A DNA stretch of 11,041 nt from Sphingomonas sp. UBA4766 (GTDB lineage: Bacteria > Pseudomonadota > Alphaproteobacteria > Sphingomonadales > Sphingomonadaceae). Within the stretch, counting starts at the first letter, position 1, and the number at the start of each line of letters is the position of its first letter. The stretch is taken from contig DHHS01000194.1 in assembly GCA_002403415.1 (NCBI GenBank), positions 10,993-22,033 on the forward strand. Direction: 5' to 3'. The position numbers and the translations under genes were made by a program. Positions 7,161 to 11,041 of this stretch are shown one piece after another. Below the pieces are notes generated by a model. It saw only the letters and a program-made list of their open reading frames with translations, was not told the origin of the DNA and made no database searches.

Positions 7161-7211
7161 GCTGAACGCAATTGATCGAAAGCTGAATGTGGCTGTTATC
7201 GTACGTTCAGC
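7161..7211. promoter_or_regulatory. Three GCTGAAYG sites, possible operator cluster
   Basis: The gap between the diverging glycine-zipper and phytase-family genes holds GCTGAACG at 7161-7168, GCTGAATG at 7182-7189 and, on the opposite strand, GCTGAACG read from 7211 to 7204. Their start-to-start spacings are 21 and 22 bases, close to two DNA turns, so a protein bound at all three would sit on one face. The first and third also form an 8-base inverted repeat. The site placement could control either gene. I do not recognise the regulator; the operator role is inference. Confidence 0.5.
7172..7201 (+). promoter_or_regulatory. Weak candidate promoter for the phytase-family gene
   Basis: TTGATC at 7172-7177 and TTATCG at 7196-7201 are separated by 18 bases and resemble a poor sigma70-type pair. 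Transcription from here would begin near 7208, after the GTG at 7189 and about 50 bases before the ATG at 7258, which favours the later start. The element overlaps the middle GCTGAAYG site. The match is weak. Confidence 0.28.
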
Positions 7212-7257
7212 CAAGATGCGCCCTTCCCCACCGCGCGCTTACCACTATGAGCAGCGC

Positions 7258-8268
7258 ATGCGCCTGTGGCTTTCGGCTTTGCTCCTTTACACTTTTGTTC
7301 CCGCTTGGAGCGGTGCCCCACGCGCACGCGAAGCTGATCCACGGATCGGCTTTTCGATCGAGCCTGTCGCGCTCTTCCCTGAGGCACCGCAGCGCAAGCG
7401 ACTGAGTGCGCTGCGTTTTCTACGCGGCTATCGGCTGATTAGCGCGGATGCGAATTTTGGCGGATTTTCGGCGATGACGACCGACGGCGCGCGCTTCACG
7501 CTGTTGACCGACGGCGGGCAGGGTATCGGGTTTACGCTCAGCCACGCGGGCAAGTTGACCGATGGGCGCACCTTTCGCCTTCCCGCTGGTCCCGGTACTG
7601 GCTGGCAAAAGCGCGATCGCGATTCTGAAGCGATGACTATCGATCCGACGAGCGGGCGGCTGTGGGTGGCGTTTGAGCACAGCAACCAGATTTGGCGCTA
7701 TGCCCCGGGCTTTTCGCGGGCAGAGGCGATGTCCGCGTCGCCGATGATGGCGCTCTGGGCCGACAATAGCGGTGCCGAATCGATGATGCGGTTACGCGAT
7801 GGTCGCTTTGTCGTGCTCAACGAGGGTGAGTCGTGGCCGGGCCAGTCGGGCAGTGCGGGGCTCATCTTTGCAGGCGACCCGACCCGGGCCAAACAAGCGT
7901 CAGTGCGGTTCAGCTATCTGGCGCCAACGGGATTCGACCCCACCGATAGCGCTGAACTGCCCGATGGCCGGTGGATCATCGTCAACCGGCGATTCGATCT
8001 GCGCCACGGCTTTACCGCCTGCCTCACAATCGCCGACCCACGCGCGCTAAAGCCAGGTGGGACAGTGCGAGGGCGTGAAATTGCGCGCTTTTCTGCGCCC
8101 ACGCTTCAAGACAATTTCGAGGGGATTGCCGTGGTGCGGCACAAGGGTGCCACGCATATCTGGCTGGCGAGCGATGATAACTCGCTTCGTCCATGGCAGC
8201 AAAGCTTGCTGCTTGAATTCCGGCTGGACGAAGCAAAGCCAAGTCCGCGGCGGATCACCAAGCCTTAG
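7258..8268 (+). CDS. Secreted esterase-like activity of phytase family protein
   Basis: About 336 residues, of the beta-propeller-like family named for esterase-like activity of phytase. The N-terminus MRLWLSALLLYTFVPAWSGA reads as a signal peptide, so export to the periplasm is likely. Family blocks are visible: GYRLISADANFGGFSAMTTDG near residue 60, a RDSEAMTIDPTSGRLWVAFE block near 120-140, an ELPDGRWIIVNRRF block near 235, and DNFEGIAVV with its Glu near 288, then IWLASDDN and a final LLLEFRL strand. The acidic residues in these blocks may bind metal. In-frame starts also exist at 7189 (GTG) and 7216 (ATG), but 7258 puts the signal peptide at the very start. The stop overlaps that of rpmB. 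The true substrate is not known; phytase activity should not be assumed from the family name. Confidence 0.85.
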   Translation: MRLWLSALLLYTFVPAWSGAPRAREADPRIGFSIEPVALFPEAPQRKRLSALRFLRGYRLISADANFGGFSAMTTDGARFTLLTDGGQGIGFTLSHAGKLTDGRTFRLPAGPGTGWQKRDRDSEAMTIDPTSGRLWVAFEHSNQIWRYAPGFSRAEAMSASPMMALWADNSGAESMMRLRDGRFVVLNEGESWPGQSGSAGLIFAGDPTRAKQASVRFSYLAPTGFDPTDSAELPDGRWIIVNRRFDLRHGFTACLTIADPRALKPGGTVRGREIARFSAPTLQDNFEGIAVVRHKGATHIWLASDDNSLRPWQQSLLLEFRLDEAKPSPRRITKP

Positions 8269-8555
8269 GCTGCGGGCTGAAGCTTCTTTTTGATCTGGCG
8301 CTTCAGGCGGCGCGCGCGCAACGACAGGTCATCGTCCGACGTCTTGACTAGCCAGTTGTCGAGCCCGCCAACATGTTCGACCGAGCGCAAGCCATTGGTC
8401 GACACGCGCAGCCGCACGCTGGTGCCCAGCGCGTCGGAGATCAGCGTAACATTCTGCAAATTCGGCAGAAAAGTCCGCTTGGTCTTGTTATTGGCGTGGG
8501 AAACATTGTGACCCACTTGCCGACCCTTGCCGGTCAGCTCGCAAATGCGCGACAT
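8265..8555 (-). CDS. rpmB: 50S ribosomal protein L28
   Basis: 96-residue protein of the large ribosomal subunit. It begins MSRICELTGKGRQVGHNVSH and continues with ANNKTKRTFLPNLQNV, which is diagnostic for L28; a basic tail of arginines and lysines (RARRLKRQIKKKL) follows. The length is that of the longer alphaproteobacterial form, and it lacks the paired CxxC motifs of zinc-binding L28, with only one Cys near the start. The site AGGA at 8568-8565 lies nine bases before the ATG. A good promoter sits upstream and gives a leader of about 35 bases. The partner protein L33 is not adjacent. The final TAA overlaps the stop of the converging phytase-family gene. Confidence 0.97.
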   Translation of the reverse strand: MSRICELTGKGRQVGHNVSHANNKTKRTFLPNLQNVTLISDALGTSVRLRVSTNGLRSVEHVGGLDNWLVKTSDDDLSLRARRLKRQIKKKLQPAA

Positions 8556-8596
8556 CGCTATAATTCCTGAAAAGACGACAGCCTGGAAAGGGGGTG

Positions 8597-8625
8597 CCGA
8601 TAGCTTGCGGATTGGCCCACGTCAA
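8597..8625 (-). promoter_or_regulatory. Sigma70-type promoter of rpmB
   Basis: On the minus strand, TTGACG at 8625-8620 and TATCGG at 8602-8597 are separated by exactly 17 bases. This is the best promoter match in the window and is in the right place for a highly expressed ribosomal gene, with a start of transcription expected near 8590. The opposite-strand tadA gene starts about 75 bases away. Confidence 0.72.
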
Positions 8626-8698
8626 CCTTTTTGGCCCACCGGGCGCTAGCAAACGCTCCGGCTGGCGCCGAGACGCCCAAGCGCGCATAACAACCGCG

Positions 8699-9148
8699 AT
8701 GTTTCCCCTTCCCGATCCCATGCGTGACGCCTTTGCCGCCGCGATCGAGGCCGCCTATTCCGGCGAAGTGCCCGTGGGTGCCGTCATCACCCGCGATGGC
8801 AAAGTGATTGCGCGCGCGGCAAATGCGCCCCGGCGGCTAAGTGATCCGACCGCACATGCCGAAATTCTGGCGATTCGCACCGCGGCCCGCGTGCTTGACC
8901 GCGATCGGCTCGACGGGTGCGACCTTTGGGTCACGCTGGAGCCGTGCGCGATGTGTGCCGGGGCGATTGCCCACGCCCGCATCCGGCGGCTCTACTACGG
9001 CGCGGATGATCCGAAAGGTGGGGCGGTGACCCATGGCCCACGCTTTTTCGCACAGCCGACCTGCCACCATCGCCCGGAAATTTTCCCGCATATCGGCGAG
9101 CGCGAATCGGCCGATCTGCTCCGCAGTTTTTTCGCGGCACGCCGATAA
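8699..9148 (+). CDS. tadA: tRNA-specific adenosine deaminase
   Basis: 149-residue zinc enzyme that converts adenosine 34 of tRNA-Arg(ACG) to inosine, letting one tRNA read several arginine codons; it is generally essential in bacteria that use it. The cytidine/deoxycytidylate deaminase motif is complete: HAE at residues 53-55, giving the zinc His53 and proton-shuttling Glu55, and PCAMC with Cys83 and Cys86. The segments GEVPVGAVI, DLWVTLEPCAMCAGAIAHAR and YYGADDPKGGAV are typical of TadA. The start at 8699 gives MFPLPDPMRDAFA; a second in-frame ATG seven codons later is possible. The frame is open back to 8594 but that would cover the rpmB promoter. No strong ribosome site is visible. TadA is favoured over guanine deaminase by length and motif context. 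Confidence 0.93.
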   Translation: MFPLPDPMRDAFAAAIEAAYSGEVPVGAVITRDGKVIARAANAPRRLSDPTAHAEILAIRTAARVLDRDRLDGCDLWVTLEPCAMCAGAIAHARIRRLYYGADDPKGGAVTHGPRFFAQPTCHHRPEIFPHIGERESADLLRSFFAARR

Positions 9149-9214
9149 GCCCGCGCCACGATTAAGGCCGAGGTTGTAGGATCGCACGAAACCGGGCAAA
9201 GAGCCGATCATACC

Positions 9215-10531
9215 ATGCAAGCATTTCCCTGGATTGATGTCGCGATCATTTTCGCGCTGGTGCTCGTCAATGGTGTGTTCGCCATGTCGGAGCTGGCGAT
9301 TGTATCGGCGCGGCGTGCCCGGCTGGAGGCGATGGCGCGTGCGCGGGTACGGGGGGCACAGGCCGCGCTCAATCTGGCCGCCGACCCCGGCAAGCTGTTG
9401 TCGACGATCCAGATCGGCATCACGCTGATCGGCATCGTCGCCGGAGCCTTTTCGGGGGCGAGTCTGGGCGGGCCGGTGGCCGAGCGGCTGGAGATGCTTG
9501 GCATCGGGCCGGTCTTTGCGGAAACGATCGCGCTCGCCATCGTGATCGGGCTGACCACCTATGCGTCGCTGGTGATTGGCGAGCTGGTGCCCAAACAACT
9601 CGCGCTGCGCAGTCCAGAGGCGATCGCTGTGGTGATTGCAGCGCCGATGGAATGGCTGTCGCGCGCGGCAGCACCGTTCGTATGGCTGCTCGGGTCATCG
9701 AGCGCGTTTATCTTTTGGCTGATGCGGCTGCGGCGCGACGGCGCCGACAATGTGACCGCCGAAGAACTCCACATGATCGTGGCCGAGGCCAGCAAATCGG
9801 GTGTGATTGAGGAGCATGAGCGTTCAATCATCTCGGGCGTCGTGCGGCTGGCCGACCGGCCCGTGCGCGAAGTGATGACCCCGCGCACGGCGGTTGAGTG
9901 GATCGACGCGACGCTTGATGAAGCGGGTATCCGCGTCGCGCTGATGGCCGCCAATCACAGCCGCTTGCCCGTCGCGCAAGGCTCAGTCGATGCCGTGATC
10001 GGCGTGGTGCAGGCGCGCGACATCGCGCTGGCGCTGATCCGGGGCGAACCGCTCAACCTGAGCGCGCTGATGCGCGAGGCGCCGGTCGTGCTCGACCAGA
10101 TCGACGCGATGGACGCGCTCGACGCGCTGCGCACCGCCGAAGTGCCAATGGCGCTGATCCATGACGAATATGGCCATTTCGAAGGGATTGTGACGCCCGC
10201 CAATCTGCTGGCAGCGATTGCGGGTGAATTTGCGTCCGACACCGATCCCGATGTCGAGCCTTCGGTGGTCGAGCGCGAGGACGGGTCGCTGCTGGTCGCA
10301 GGCAATATGGCCGCCGACGCGCTCGCCGAGCGGCTGGGCATCTCGCTGCCCGAGGATCGCGATTTCGCGACCGTCGCGGGGTTGGCGCTTTCCGTGTTCC
10401 GCCACTTGCCGGGAGAGGGCGAGTATTTCACCGAACAAGGCTGGCGATTTGAAGTTGTCGATCTGGACGGACGACGGATCGACAAGCTGTTGGTCAGTCT
10501 GGTCACCCGCGAGGGCGGCAACGCGGCCTAA
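9215..10531 (+). CDS. CorC/HlyC-family (CNNM/DUF21) membrane protein
   Basis: 438-residue inner-membrane protein of the family annotated as hemolysin or CorB/CorC-like magnesium/cobalt transporters. The N-terminal DUF21/CNNM domain has hydrophobic spans at about residues 7-28, 62-84, 101-122 and a broader region 134-170, with the conserved GELVPK at 122-127. After an acidic EELHMIVAEASKSGVIEEHE linker come two CBS domains: the first starts near MTPRT at 221-225, the second near 283-340 and contains DEYGHFEGIVT at about 317. A CorC_HlyC domain follows at about 352-432, ending in DLDGRRIDKLLVSL. The length and order are normal. It starts 66 bases after tadA, preceded by AAAGAG eleven bases before the ATG. 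Its TAA overlaps the purD stop. A role in divalent cation export or resistance is known for relatives but is inference here; true haemolysis is unlikely. Confidence 0.9.
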   Translation: MQAFPWIDVAIIFALVLVNGVFAMSELAIVSARRARLEAMARARVRGAQAALNLAADPGKLLSTIQIGITLIGIVAGAFSGASLGGPVAERLEMLGIGPVFAETIALAIVIGLTTYASLVIGELVPKQLALRSPEAIAVVIAAPMEWLSRAAAPFVWLLGSSSAFIFWLMRLRRDGADNVTAEELHMIVAEASKSGVIEEHERSIISGVVRLADRPVREVMTPRTAVEWIDATLDEAGIRVALMAANHSRLPVAQGSVDAVIGVVQARDIALALIRGEPLNLSALMREAPVVLDQIDAMDALDALRTAEVPMALIHDEYGHFEGIVTPANLLAAIAGEFASDTDPDVEPSVVEREDGSLLVAGNMAADALAERLGISLPEDRDFATVAGLALSVFRHLPGEGEYFTEQGWRFEVVDLDGRRIDKLLVSLVTREGGNAA

Positions 10532-11041
10532 TCCCCGCCCCCCTCAAGCGCGCGCCAACCGATATCGCGGCGGTAAAATCCGTCAGCATAGTCGATCCGC
10601 TCCACCGCTGCATAAGCCAAGTCGCGCGCCGCCCGCACATGGGCGCCCACCGCCGTTACCGCCAGCACCCGTCCGCCACGCGCGACCAGCGCGTCGCCGT
10701 CGAGCCCGGTCCCCGCCTGAAACACGACCGCGCCGTTGGCCTCGGCTGCGCCAATGCCGCCAATCGCCCCGCCGGTGATCGGCGTGGCCGGATACCCCCG
10801 CGCCGACACCACTACAGTCAGCGCGGCGGTAGCACCGAAGCGGGGCGGCGCCACGTCAGCCAACCGCCCTTGCGCCGCTGCTAGCATCAGGTCGAGCAAA
10901 TCGCTCTCCAGCCGCATCATCAGCACCTGACATTCGGGATCGCCAAAGCGGGCGTTGTATTCGATCAACTGCGGCCCGTCCGCGGTCAGCATCAGCCCGG
11001 CATAGAGCACCCCGCTAAACGGCGTGCCCCGCGCCCGCATC
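10528..11041 (-). CDS. purD: Phosphoribosylamine-glycine ligase, C-terminal part only
   Basis: C-terminal 171 residues of GAR synthetase, an ATP-grasp enzyme joining phosphoribosylamine and glycine in the second step of purine synthesis. The rest lies beyond the right edge. The family signature is visible in PQLIEYNARFGDPECQVLMM, whose Glu and Asn coordinate the ATP-bound metal; it is preceded by PFSGVLYAGLMLT and followed by the C-terminal domain with VVSARGYPATPITG and GGRVLAVTAVG. The stop codon TAG overlaps the TAA of the converging CorC-family gene. Full enzymes are about 420-430 residues, so roughly 250 are missing here. Methionine at 11040 is not the real start. Confidence 0.95.
   Translation of the reverse strand, partial: MRARGTPFSGVLYAGLMLTADGPQLIEYNARFGDPECQVLMMRLESDLLDLMLAAAQGRLADVAPPRFGATAALTVVVSARGYPATPITGGAIGGIGAAEANGAVVFQAGTGLDGDALVARGGRVLAVTAVGAHVRAARDLAYAAVERIDYADGFYRRDIGWRALEGGGD

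Noticed and set aside
8594..8698. Extension of TadA by 35 residues
   Set aside because: It overlaps the rpmB promoter and leader region and adds nothing resembling the family.

Overview
This 11 kb window looks like an ordinary chromosomal stretch of a high-GC alphaproteobacterium, most likely a member of the Sphingomonadales. The reasons are the GC-rich coding bias throughout, the protein styles (Tat-exported molybdopterin dehydrogenase subunit, PhaB-type reductase, glycine-zipper envelope protein) and the pairing of rpmB with an esterase-like phytase-family gene. That placement is inference from recollection; no search was run. I see no tRNA, rRNA, insertion sequence, CRISPR array, phage gene or sign of transfer. 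No gene-free stretch exceeds 300 bases.

Layout, left to right. The left edge holds most of lgt (lipoprotein diacylglyceryl transferase, minus strand, TTG start, C-terminus cut off). A 66-base divergent gap separates it from a plus-strand run: an acyl-CoA ligase, a molybdopterin-binding dehydrogenase subunit without its usual iron-sulfur partner, hemH (ferrochelatase; ATGA overlap with the dehydrogenase gene) and an acetoacetyl-CoA reductase (phbB type). Two back-to-back hairpins follow, in the gap where phbB converges on a minus-strand gene for a small secreted glycine-zipper protein. That protein carries eight four-residue xDYR repeats encoded by a 12-base DNA repeat.

The 159-base divergent gap between the glycine-zipper gene and the phytase-family gene holds three copies of GCTGAAYG spaced 21 and 22 bases apart, the best unexplained regulatory signal here. 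The phytase-family gene then converges on rpmB (ribosomal protein L28) with overlapping stop codons. rpmB has a clear sigma70-type promoter, and tadA (tRNA adenosine deaminase) reads away from it. tadA is followed by a CorC/CNNM-family membrane protein gene, which in turn overlaps stops with purD (minus strand, only the C-terminal part visible).

Functionally the genes are a mixture: lipoprotein maturation, acyl activation, haem synthesis, PHB-type reduction, translation, cation handling and purine synthesis. Only the dehydrogenase-hemH pair shows signs of translational coupling. I did not find a convincing new multi-gene system. The most interesting items are the phased GCTGAAYG sites, the repeat-bearing glycine-zipper protein and the partnerless molybdopterin subunit.
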